DNA of 64,000 nucleotides, taken from NCBI RefSeq assembly GCF_001261735.1, contig NZ_CVRP01000007.1, forward strand, positions 248,001 to 312,000. The letters are read 5' to 3'. Within the stretch, counting starts at the first letter, position 1, and the number at the start of each line of letters is the position of its first letter. Below, one piece after another: positions 56,482 through 64,000 of the stretch. The stretch is from Dysgonomonas sp. BGC7. Its GTDB lineage: Bacteria > Bacteroidota > Bacteroidia > Bacteroidales > Dysgonomonadaceae. The notes below the pieces were generated by a model that did no database searches, had not been told where the DNA came from, and saw only the letters and a list, made by a program, of their open reading frames with translations. A program made the position numbers and the translations under genes.

Positions 56482-57185
56482 AATTTACTTTTAAAGTCAA
56501 GGTTTGCTTTTTCGAAATCAGAAGGGATACCAATGTCAATAAAATACCCATTCTCTATATGTCCATATATTTGTATGTCAGATATATGTGCTTCCAAAAC
56601 ATCTTTTTCGAAAGAGAATTGTTGTCCTGTATTCAATCTTTCGAAAGTAATTTTGTTGATCAGATAGGTTCCGCCATTGATGAGCCCCGATTTGCAATAT
56701 TTCTTTTCGTTAAAACGAGTAATTCTATTGTCGGAAGCAATATTTACTGATCCGTATCTGTCAAACTCCGACATCTCTCTCAGAACAATAGAAATATCTG
56801 CATCTGACGATTTGTGAAATGTTTGAAAACGGTTCAAGTTGACATCAAAAAAGGTATCACCATTAATAATAAAAGCACTATCTCCTTGTATCTTTTCGAA
56901 AGCAAATTTAATGGCTCCTCCCGTACCCAATGGAGTTTCTTCAATCTGATAAGAAATGTCAAATTTTCTTTGTTGCGATTTGAGCCAATCTATTACCACA
57001 TCTGCTTTATATCCAAGTGAAAGTACGACATGTTTGATGCCTTGTTGTTCTAAGTATTCAAAGAGATATTCTAAAAAAGGCCTATTGGCTACAAGAGCCA
57101 TGCTTTTAGGTACATCGCTGACTACCGACTGTAATCTTGTACCAAATCCTCCGGCAAGAATTATACATTCATCAACGTTTTTCAT
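56478..57185 (-). CDS. hddC: D-glycero-alpha-D-manno-heptose 1-phosphate guanylyltransferase
   Basis: A 235-residue nucleotidyltransferase with IILAGGFGTRLQSVVSDVPKSMALVANRPFLEY, YQIEETPLGTGGAIKFAFE and INGDTFFDVN. In the neighbourhood of HddA and the GmhB-like phosphatase it most likely makes GDP-D-glycero-alpha-D-manno-heptose. It overlaps the upstream wzy-like gene and the downstream phosphatase gene by four bases each. Confidence 0.85.
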   Translation of the reverse strand: MKNVDECIILAGGFGTRLQSVVSDVPKSMALVANRPFLEYLFEYLEQQGIKHVVLSLGYKADVVIDWLKSQQRKFDISYQIEETPLGTGGAIKFAFEKIQGDSAFIINGDTFFDVNLNRFQTFHKSSDADISIVLREMSEFDRYGSVNIASDNRITRFNEKKYCKSGLINGGTYLINKITFERLNTGQQFSFEKDVLEAHISDIQIYGHIENGYFIDIGIPSDFEKANLDFKSKF

Positions 57186-58444
57186 ATAGTGCTTTTAATA
57201 AAACCATTGTTCTGTAATTTCGTACTATTTAGTTTTGGAATATAAATGTAATACTTGTAAAACATAAAGAAGAAGAAGATCATAAACAAGATATGGTTCA
57301 GGTCGTACCATCCTTTAGCGTTTAAGATCAAGCTGTATATTGCTAATGAGTAGCCTAATAGATTTATTGTTTTATGTTTTGTCCCCCACATCTTGACTAT
57401 GAAAAAAGCATAGCCATAGAATAAAATGGAGCCAATGACACCAACATAGAACAACATTCTGGAGAATCCCACATCGGTACCTCTAAATACCATTCGTCCG
57501 TCACCAAATAAAAGAACTCCTATTGTCTTAGGTATTCTAAACATTTCTTTCAACCCACTCGAAGATTGTGTTGTTACTTCTCCTTTTTCTGCAATGTTGA
57601 TAAATAATTCAAATGCCCAATTGGAAAGGCCCTCAAAATAGAACATCGCAAATAAATAACCCGCAAATAATAAAAAGACTGATGATAACAGAAATCGTCG
57701 AGCCTGCTTCTTTTTAGCGTCTTTATTTGTAAAGTAGAGATATGCCATAAGTCCGAACCCAACCCCTGCACCGATAACTGTAGTACGTGCCATAAACAGA
57801 CTTATGTAGAAAATGAATACATATAAAACGGCCAATAATAAAAACTCTTTATTCTCGAGAGGCTTAGTTATTAAAAGATACGAAAGAATAACTAATGCAA
57901 TACCATTATTTGCTCCGGCACCAAAGAACCCGATGCCGTAACCCATTAGTCGTTGCCAGTTGTTCTCACCTACTACATCTTCTGTATACTGTGCCTGTAG
58001 CTGTAAAGAGAAAAAGAAATCGGCGATATCCTTATTCAAATACATGATGAAGGTGATAAAACATTGTAATGCTACTGCCATGACAATATACATCAACACC
58101 GTATTGACAGAAGGTTTAGTATGGACCTTGTAAATAAAAAGCACAATGAGATACGATGAGAAAAACCAGGCTATTTCACTCTTAAAATATCCTAAGGTAT
58201 AAGGGTCGTTTGTATTGTTGTACCATGATACCGTATAGAACCAGAATAGCATGAATAACATGGCTGCGATAAGATATATAGTCTCTTTGAAAGGGAAGCG
58301 ATGATATGCGTAGTATGCCAACCCTATTATTCCCGAAAACAGAATGAAGGAAGAGCCCCGCACGTCTAACGCCTGCGGATATATATGGTAAAAAGTTAAT
58401 AGCAGAGGCAATAACATTGGTATGTAATGCTTCAATTTATCCAT
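57182..58444 (-). CDS. Wzy/WaaL-type O-antigen polymerase or ligase
   Basis: A 420-residue integral membrane protein with 10-12 predicted helices and a larger loop in the second half (GLSNWAFELFINIAEKGEVTTQSSSGLKEMFRIPKT). The DGRMVFRGTDVGFSRML segment fits the O-antigen ligase/polymerase superfamily. Context favours polymerisation of the glycan built by the surrounding transferases. Confidence 0.75.
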   Translation of the reverse strand: MDKLKHYIPMLLPLLLTFYHIYPQALDVRGSSFILFSGIIGLAYYAYHRFPFKETIYLIAAMLFMLFWFYTVSWYNNTNDPYTLGYFKSEIAWFFSSYLIVLFIYKVHTKPSVNTVLMYIVMAVALQCFITFIMYLNKDIADFFFSLQLQAQYTEDVVGENNWQRLMGYGIGFFGAGANNGIALVILSYLLITKPLENKEFLLLAVLYVFIFYISLFMARTTVIGAGVGFGLMAYLYFTNKDAKKKQARRFLLSSVFLLFAGYLFAMFYFEGLSNWAFELFINIAEKGEVTTQSSSGLKEMFRIPKTIGVLLFGDGRMVFRGTDVGFSRMLFYVGVIGSILFYGYAFFIVKMWGTKHKTINLLGYSLAIYSLILNAKGWYDLNHILFMIFFFFMFYKYYIYIPKLNSTKLQNNGFIKSTI

Positions 58445-58454
58445 AGATTATTTT

Positions 58455-59519
58455 TTATCTGAACACAAGTTTGTAAATAAGGGACTTCTTATATTTAAGC
58501 TTAAAAGTACACTTTGTATAAAGAATGGCAAAATCCCGGGATGTATAATTCTCTTCCTTATAAAGAATAGAAGCTTGTAATCGCTTCAAAACCTTTAATC
58601 CTAATCTTGAGTTCGCACATAATCGCAACCAATGTATTGATAGCATACGTTCGAGGTATGAGGCGTCACAGAAATGTTTGTTACGATTTATTTCTATCAG
58701 TCTAAGCATAAATTCTTCACATTTATCAAGATATTTAAAAGACGATAGTAAAGGCACAGCTTCTGCTACAGATGTGTATATGTCGAGAAATTCATCATCG
58801 AGAGGTAGACCTAGCTGAGAGCAATGAATTTTAAATACTTTTTTCTTATTTTCCGTTTGTATATCTTCGTATAGTGACGATACCTGCTGTTTATGTATAC
58901 GGTAGAGCAAAAGAGGTTCTCCTATATTTGCAATTTTTGTTTTATATATGGCCTCCGACCATAGAGCATAATCCTCAACATGCAGATACTCTCGTTCGAA
59001 ACTTAATCCTAATTCTGTAAAAACCCGCTTGCGAATCATTACGGCAGGGTGGCAAATTCCGGATTTAAATAGCATATATGCTCTTAGTTCCAAGTCGAGT
59101 AGAGGACTTTGGTGAAGACTCTTTTTGTTAAGGTTCTCTGATCTGAATGCCAGAAATAGAGAACTTACTATGTCGTGATCGGTATGTTGTTCCAAAAAGC
59201 AGACTTCTTTTTCTATTCGTGTAGGCAACGATATATCATCTGCGTCCATTCGGGCTATATAAGCCCCATTGCATAGAGATATCCCTTTATTTAGTGTTTT
59301 TATCAGTTTCAGATTCTGTTCATTATCCACAACCTTTACTCTGTTATCCGTCTGCGCTATGGAATGTAATATTTCACCGGTGGAATCGGACGAACAGTCG
59401 TTGATTGCTATTACCTCCAGATTGGAATATGTTTGGTTCAAGATCGAATAAAGCGATTCTCTAACATATTGCTCTACGTTGTAACAAGGCATCAATACTG
59501 ATACTAAAGGGGTATTCAT
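58455..59519 (-). CDS. Glycosyltransferase family 2
   Basis: A 354-residue GT-A enzyme: VSVLMPCYNVEQYVRESLYSILNQTY, IAINDCSSDSTGEI, and the metal-binding ARMDADDIS. The C-terminal third is helical and basic. It overlaps the upstream GT4 gene by four bases. Confidence 0.9.
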   Translation of the reverse strand: MNTPLVSVLMPCYNVEQYVRESLYSILNQTYSNLEVIAINDCSSDSTGEILHSIAQTDNRVKVVDNEQNLKLIKTLNKGISLCNGAYIARMDADDISLPTRIEKEVCFLEQHTDHDIVSSLFLAFRSENLNKKSLHQSPLLDLELRAYMLFKSGICHPAVMIRKRVFTELGLSFEREYLHVEDYALWSEAIYKTKIANIGEPLLLYRIHKQQVSSLYEDIQTENKKKVFKIHCSQLGLPLDDEFLDIYTSVAEAVPLLSSFKYLDKCEEFMLRLIEINRNKHFCDASYLERMLSIHWLRLCANSRLGLKVLKRLQASILYKEENYTSRDFAILYTKCTFKLKYKKSLIYKLVFR

Positions 59520-60580
59520 TTTTTTGTGCGAGTTATTTCGTTATATATAGCTTTATAACCAGCCACCATTTTTTCGATAGTAAAGTTAGCAAGATATGAT
59601 TGTCTTGCATATTCCGACATGCTTTTTTGAATATTTTCTTCAGAAAGTGTATATGATATCTTTTCTTCAAATTCGGTTATGTCGTTCTTTACAGTAAATC
59701 CGTTCTTTCCATCGAGAATTTCTGTAATTCCTCCTACCGCAGATGCAACAACAGGAACCTTAAAGGATAAGGCTTCTAACAAAGACATGGGAAGACCTTC
59801 GTAGTTGGATGGGAGTATAAACAGATCGGCATATCTCAAGCAAGAATAAGCAGAATGAACTTCTCCCAAGCAATAGGCATTGTCGGGCAACCCTTCTATC
59901 TCATTTTTATTTCCCAGCCATACAAACGCATACTGTGGCATTTGTCTGGCAATATCCAAAAACAGATCAAATTTCTTTTGTTTCGATATACGTGATACAC
60001 ACATCACAACTTTAGAGTATCTGTTCTTTATTTCTTCTAATTTGGTTACTATATTTTCGGGAATGTAGGAATTGGTTTCAAATTCATCTACAACACCATT
60101 GTAGACACATACTACATTTTGAGTTATGCCTTCTTCCTTTAAGACTGCAATATCATACTTACTTACACCAACTATACGGAATGCCCTGTTTTTTAATTTT
60201 TTTTCAACAACAAGAAATCGAGGATATGCTTTTCTTATGGAGTCGAATCCATGTACGGTATATACTATTCTTTTAGAAGAGAAGGCGATACGCCCCAATA
60301 CTCCCATTTTTGAAGAATGCAGATGTACTACATCCGGCCTATACTTAAAACGATAATAAAACAACTTTAATAATAAACCGATATCTCTCCATGAAACTTC
60401 TTTGCGATGATTGTTTAATCTGATTTTTGTAAAGTTATGTCCTAGCGAGTCCCATGCTTCACCGTTGCCTCCAAACAAAACAAAAAGCTCGTGCTCAGGA
60501 CTTAATGCCTTTACAAGATTTGCTACAACCGTTTGTGCTCCACCATATTCAGAGACCGTAATTATCTGAAAAATCCTCAT
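59516..60580 (-). CDS. Glycosyltransferase family 4, first gene of the polysaccharide operon
   Basis: A 354-residue GT-B enzyme: ITVSEYGGAQTVVANLVKAL, VVHLHSSKMGVLGRIAF, YTVHGFDS, MCVSRISKQKKFDLFLDIA, and the EX7E site SNYEGLPMSLLEALSFKVPVVAS. It is the first gene of the nine-gene operon. A -7 box lies at 60609-60616. Confidence 0.9.
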   Translation of the reverse strand: MRIFQIITVSEYGGAQTVVANLVKALSPEHELFVLFGGNGEAWDSLGHNFTKIRLNNHRKEVSWRDIGLLLKLFYYRFKYRPDVVHLHSSKMGVLGRIAFSSKRIVYTVHGFDSIRKAYPRFLVVEKKLKNRAFRIVGVSKYDIAVLKEEGITQNVVCVYNGVVDEFETNSYIPENIVTKLEEIKNRYSKVVMCVSRISKQKKFDLFLDIARQMPQYAFVWLGNKNEIEGLPDNAYCLGEVHSAYSCLRYADLFILPSNYEGLPMSLLEALSFKVPVVASAVGGITEILDGKNGFTVKNDITEFEEKISYTLSEENIQKSMSEYARQSYLANFTIEKMVAGYKAIYNEITRTKK

Positions 60581-60608
60581 TTATGTAATCTTGCCTATGT
60601 AAAAGATA

Positions 60609-60616
60609 CAAAGATA
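60609..60616 (-). promoter_or_regulatory. Candidate -7 box of the polysaccharide operon
   Basis: Minus-strand TATCTTTG, a perfect box, 29 bases before the first start codon. No TTTG at -33, which might indicate an activator-dependent or weak promoter. Confidence 0.45.
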
Positions 60617-60747
60617 ATAGCTTTTGTTCAGAAAAATAGAAAAAATTACATTTATAAATTATCATTAGAATACTGTAACTCTTTAATGATAAATAGAATG
60701 TAAAAAATACCTTAAGACCTGACTAACCCAATGTGGTGTCTTGGTTG

Positions 60748-61368
60748 TTAACTGTTTATTGTGTTGTTATTCTCAGGAGTGGCGATCTTTTTCCATCTAA
60801 AGTATCCAAGAATGGAAACAATAAAATATACGATGAACAGAGTTCCAGACATACTATCGTGTTGAGCAAACAGTAAAATTCCTGATATTAAATTGGCCGG
60901 AATTACCAATAGCCATTGTTCAGCCCATTTCCGCGAAATCATCCATAAGGCAACTATGTTTAGCGCAGTTGTAGTAGCGTCACCTATAGTAATAAAGATA
61001 GAGCTTCGGCTAAATTGAATCAGTATAAAGTATATAATTAGGAATGTTAATATTACTCCAAGAGCAAGAGGTAATATATATTTAGAAGGTACAGTGCTTA
61101 TTATTTCTTCGCCGGTATCTCTATCCCGATTTCGCATTATCCACATTACCCATCCATAGATGGATGCCAGAAAGAAGTATATGTATATAGTCATACTTGC
61201 ATATAATTCTGTCTTATAGAAAATACAGATGTAAAATGCAGCCATTATTATACTTGCAGCCCACATCCAAACATTGGCCTTATACTCCAAATACAGAAAT
61301 ATTAAACCTATTAAGGCTCCTGTTATACTAATCCAGTTAGATTCTATAAATGTTATAATATCAGTCAT
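60748..61368 (-). CDS. pnuT: PnuC-family thiamin transporter PnuT
   Basis: A 206-residue membrane protein with seven predicted helices. It has the PnuC-family features YLEYKANVWMWAASI, the conserved Trp-rich SIYGWVMW and MISRKWAEQWLLVIPANLISGILLF. PnuC homologues in operons under a TPP riboswitch, next to a TonB receptor, carry thiamin (PnuT) and not nicotinamide riboside. A hairpin terminator separates it from the receptor gene, so expression is probably lower than that of the receptor. No thiamin pyrophosphokinase gene follows. Confidence 0.85.
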   Translation of the reverse strand: MTDIITFIESNWISITGALIGLIFLYLEYKANVWMWAASIIMAAFYICIFYKTELYASMTIYIYFFLASIYGWVMWIMRNRDRDTGEEIISTVPSKYILPLALGVILTFLIIYFILIQFSRSSIFITIGDATTTALNIVALWMISRKWAEQWLLVIPANLISGILLFAQHDSMSGTLFIVYFIVSILGYFRWKKIATPENNNTINS

Positions 61369-61380
61369 AAAGCTAAAAAA

Positions 61381-61420
61381 ATAAGGAGTGCCTTAAGTAT
61401 GGCAAAAAAGGCACTCCTTA
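61381..61420 (-). terminator. Intra-operon terminator between the TonB receptor and pnuT
   Basis: A perfect 13-bp stem (TAAGGAGTGCCTT at 61382-61394 with AAGGCACTCCTTA at 61408-61420) with a 13-base loop. On the minus strand it is followed by ATTTTTTTAG. It lies 12 bases after the receptor stop. Confidence 0.75.
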
Positions 61421-61432
61421 CATAGTTTTCAA

Positions 61433-63649
61433 TTAAAAACGGTATCTCACTCGTCCCATAAGGTTCGCTCCTGCCTGAGGGAACACTCCTTTATATACAG
61501 TTTTTGTTCCGTCTGTCAAAACAGAAGTACTTACCCATGCATTCGAGTTATATTTTATACTAGCCATATTGTTAATATAAAACTGAAAATCGAATTTGCC
61601 TATCTTCTTTGCATCTAAAGTATATGATGCGACCATATCAGTAACCAAATAGTCTGATAGGCGGTTGTCCGGATTAGAAGTGTTGTCATAATACATACGT
61701 CCTATATACTTATTTGCAAAAGATAGACTAAATTCTTCCTTTTCGAAAGGTTTGAAAGTAAGAATAAAACTACCGACAGTATTAGGAGAAAAGGATATAT
61801 CTGTAGACTTGAAAAATTCGGTAGCTTGCTCTACCTCATTCTCGTCCATATCATATTGTCTGTAATAAGCTGTATAATTTTTTATCTTATTTCTACTGAA
61901 TGTAATATTTCCGTCCATACGCAGCCAGTATGTGGGTGTATAAGCTAATGATAGCTCTATTCCGGTGCGATAACTGTCAGGAACGTTCTCTTGTAGTTTG
62001 TAACCTACCTCATTTAGTCTGCCGGTTTGTACTAATTGGTCTTTGTAGTCCATATAATAGTAATTGGCACTGAAAGCGACTATGGAGTTCGCATATTTGT
62101 ATCCAAATTCATAGTCATACAGTCTTTCAGGTTTGATACTGCGAGAAACTCCCTTTTTTAAAGACTCTTTCAGATCTGCTCGTAGAGGTTCGCGATTAGA
62201 TATCCCCACAGAACCATAAATTTCATTGTATTTGCTGAAACGATAAGATAGTCCTCCTTGTGGATTGATAAAGTTATAATAGTTTTTATTGGTCAGGTCT
62301 ATTAAATCATCATCCAGGCCCTTCATTCTGTAATCTATGTACCTGTCTTGTACTTCTGCAAATAATGATAGATTTTCTATAGGACGATATTCTGCTTTCA
62401 GAAATGCATTGACATCTTGCTTTACAGCAGTGTTCCGGTTCCACTGATAACCGTATGGGATATTCTCATTATGCTTTATCCAAAGTATTCTTCCATAATG
62501 CTCACCATCATAATAGGTAAACATACTACCAGCCGAAATCTTGAACTTATCTTTATTGTACTCTACATTTGCTCCACCTACATAGAAATTATTTTTCATT
62601 AGCTTACGGAGTATAAGATCTGAGTTTTCATAGATTTTTCCATTTTCTACCTGATTGCTTAGCCCATAGTTGGCAAATGTTTCTCCTGTCAGATAGTTTT
62701 CGTAATATCCATATCCGTTATTGTAACTCAAATTTATATTCAATGTCAACGAATTGGACAGGTAGCGTGTATAGATTAGTTGTCCTATGTTAGAATAATA
62801 GTTGTCCGTATCATTATCATAGTAACGGGTTTTATCATTATCATCAGTGTATTCTCCTGCAGGATTGTAGCGGCGGTCTTTTTTTACCATTTCGGGGTCT
62901 ATTCCCCACCATGTTATTCCTGTGTGCTGAATCCCGTTCATGTATATGAGGCGGATCAATTGCTTATCGGAATAATGGGATAATGCTGCATAAATATTTT
63001 TGTGGTCTACTTTTCCGTTACGAATATATCCATCACTTTTTATGGCAGAATAACGAGCATCAAGTGAAAAACCATTTTTGAGAATCCCTGTACCCGCAGC
63101 TCCTGACAATAGGAATGTATTGTATTGTCCATAGGCAGAAGATATGTCTGCATAGGCTTTTGGTCTTCCGCCCAAGGTCTGCATAGAAATACTTGCTCCG
63201 AAGGAGGCGGTGCCGTTAGTAGATGTACCTACGCCTCGTTGTACCTGCATACTCTGAAGAGAGTTTGACAAATCGGGTAGGTTGACCCAATATACTTCCT
63301 GACTCTCAGGATTATTTAACGGCATGCCGTTTAGTGTAATGTTGATGCGATTTGCATCTGTTCCCCGAATACGAAACGATGTGTTCCCAACCGCTGTTCC
63401 TCCTTCGCCATAGGATACTACAGAAGGTAAGGTCTGCAAAATGAACGGAATGTTTTTTGCTGCGTTGTCCTGTTTTATTTGTCCCTCACTCAAATCGGAG
63501 TAGGCGATTGGAGCATCTGCTCCTGCCCGTGTGGCAGAAACAACGACCTCTTCCAGTTTTACAACTTTAAGACTGTCAGCCTTCTGTTGTGAATAGATTA
63601 CTACACTGCTTGTAAACAAAGCAGAAAGAATAAGAAATACCTTTTTCAT
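61433..63649 (-). CDS. TonB-dependent outer-membrane receptor, probably for thiamin
   Basis: A 738-residue receptor with signal peptide ending about IYSQ. A TonB-box-like region is followed by LEEVVVSATRAG, then a plug domain (QTLPSVVSYGEGG, FRIRGTDANRINITLNGMPLNNPESQ, QVQRGVGTSTNGTASFGASI) and a 22-strand barrel ending MGRVRYRF. It lacks the N-terminal carboxypeptidase-regulatory domain of SusC-type transporters. Control by the TPP riboswitch upstream makes thiamin or its phosphates the likely substrate. Confidence 0.88.
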   Translation of the reverse strand: MKKVFLILSALFTSSVVIYSQQKADSLKVVKLEEVVVSATRAGADAPIAYSDLSEGQIKQDNAAKNIPFILQTLPSVVSYGEGGTAVGNTSFRIRGTDANRINITLNGMPLNNPESQEVYWVNLPDLSNSLQSMQVQRGVGTSTNGTASFGASISMQTLGGRPKAYADISSAYGQYNTFLLSGAAGTGILKNGFSLDARYSAIKSDGYIRNGKVDHKNIYAALSHYSDKQLIRLIYMNGIQHTGITWWGIDPEMVKKDRRYNPAGEYTDDNDKTRYYDNDTDNYYSNIGQLIYTRYLSNSLTLNINLSYNNGYGYYENYLTGETFANYGLSNQVENGKIYENSDLILRKLMKNNFYVGGANVEYNKDKFKISAGSMFTYYDGEHYGRILWIKHNENIPYGYQWNRNTAVKQDVNAFLKAEYRPIENLSLFAEVQDRYIDYRMKGLDDDLIDLTNKNYYNFINPQGGLSYRFSKYNEIYGSVGISNREPLRADLKESLKKGVSRSIKPERLYDYEFGYKYANSIVAFSANYYYMDYKDQLVQTGRLNEVGYKLQENVPDSYRTGIELSLAYTPTYWLRMDGNITFSRNKIKNYTAYYRQYDMDENEVEQATEFFKSTDISFSPNTVGSFILTFKPFEKEEFSLSFANKYIGRMYYDNTSNPDNRLSDYLVTDMVASYTLDAKKIGKFDFQFYINNMASIKYNSNAWVSTSVLTDGTKTVYKGVFPQAGANLMGRVRYRF

Positions 63650-63777
63650 TTAAGTTATTACTTTAATAAAGTACATAGCAATTCTGATTGCCATACACAT
63701 GTTAAACAAAAAAGGGGTTTTTATTAAGATGACTTCCCTAGAAAATTAAAGAATATGCGTGCGCACATGAGCATTTC

Positions 63778-63856
63778 TTCTTTCCCTACGCCGGCATTAT
63801 CCGGATCAGGTGTGTGGGTATGATCTCAGCCCGTTATATTAAGGCACCCCTAAGAT
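63778..63856 (-). ncRNA. TPP riboswitch (THI element)
   Basis: Read on the minus strand the region contains GGGGTGCC (63843-63850), then GGCTGAGA, ATACCC, ACCTGATC, GGATAATGCC and CGTAGGGAA. These are the conserved thiamin-pyrophosphate aptamer segments in the right order and spacing. It lies about 130 bases ahead of the TonB receptor gene and should turn that operon off when TPP is high. Confidence 0.95.
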
Positions 63857-63861
63857 TGCGA

Positions 63862-63869
63862 CAAAGATA
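63862..63869 (-). promoter_or_regulatory. Promoter -7 box of the thiamin uptake operon
   Basis: Minus-strand TATCTTTG, perfect, about seven bases ahead of the riboswitch 5' end. The -33 box is not obvious. Confidence 0.5.
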
Positions 63870-63982
63870 AGTAAACCTTTTTAATAAATAAGTGTTTAAT
63901 CTTTATAAATTGTTTCTATAAATGCTAATTTCTGATGTAACTAAATGCAGAAATCAGAGTCTATATATTAAAGATAAAAATG

Positions 63983-63990
63983 TACCTTTG
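63983..63990 (+). promoter_or_regulatory. Candidate -7 box for a gene beyond the window
   Basis: TACCTTTG matches TAnnTTTG; the plus-strand gene it would serve lies past base 64000. Confidence 0.3.
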
Positions 63991-64000
63991 TCATTAAATT

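Noticed and set aside
60748-61368. Annotation as nicotinamide riboside transporter PnuC
   Set aside because: The gene follows a TPP-riboswitch-controlled TonB receptor, which favours the thiamin carrier PnuT. pncB is far away and under its own promoter.
1-64000. CRISPR arrays, tRNA or rRNA genes, prophage
   Set aside because: I looked for regularly spaced direct repeats, cloverleaf-like ends and phage genes while reading and saw none; a tRNAscan or CRISPR-finder run would settle it.

Overview
The window is chromosomal DNA of a low-GC member of the Bacteroidetes. It carries type IX secretion (T9SS) genes of the GldK/GldN/PorP families, a type III glutamine synthetase, a diaminopimelate pathway ending in DapL/DapF, and a DUF2023-flavodoxin pair. 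The thiamin uptake genes follow the Bacteroidetes arrangement of a TPP riboswitch ahead of a TonB receptor and a PnuC-like carrier. Promoters match the phylum pattern (TTTG, about 19-21 bases, TAnnTTTG) and most genes lack strong Shine-Dalgarno sites. The gene set fits Bacteroidales, perhaps a Dysgonomonas-like genus; the genus is a guess. I see no rRNA, tRNA, CRISPR array, prophage or transposase gene.

Layout. 1-10.2 kb: the 3' end of a gldN gene, an OmpA-family protein, a double-ATPase ABC protein, a small outer-membrane protein, a pRiA4b-ORF3-like gene overlapping miaA, a lipoprotein, then a compact porP-gldK-gldN operon with no gldL/gldM between gldK and gldN. 10.2-13.9 kb: yigZ (minus strand) and clpC. 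13.9-17.4 kb: two surface lipoproteins, one an M60-type metallopeptidase with BACON and F5/8C-like regions. 18-26.8 kb: housekeeping genes (ketopantoate reductase family, a four-subunit 2-oxoacid:ferredoxin oxidoreductase, ybaK, a DUF4349 lipoprotein, pdxH, DUF2023 and flavodoxin, rplU-rpmA, a lipoprotein).

27-41 kb is a nitrogen-assimilation block: asnB, dapF-dapL-glnN, a putative outer-membrane protein, gltB-gltD. 41-51 kb: two NlpC/P60 endopeptidases in tandem, serC-serA, a DUF1015 gene, pncB, and the fumarate reductase operon frdCAB. 51.4-60.6 kb: a nine-gene minus-strand surface-polysaccharide operon with four-base overlaps. It holds three steps of GDP-D-glycero-alpha-D-manno-heptose synthesis (hddA, a gmhB-like phosphatase, hddC), a Wzy-like polymerase/ligase and five glycosyltransferases. 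60.7-63.9 kb: the thiamin uptake operon, TPP riboswitch to TonB-dependent receptor to PnuT, with a hairpin terminator between the two genes.

The most unusual observations are the second T9SS locus reduced to porP-gldK-gldN, a family of about 190-bp elements with inverted ends found three times (each time between divergently transcribed genes), a second structured repeat beside or inside two of those copies, and a GmhB-like phosphatase lacking most of the usual zinc ligands.
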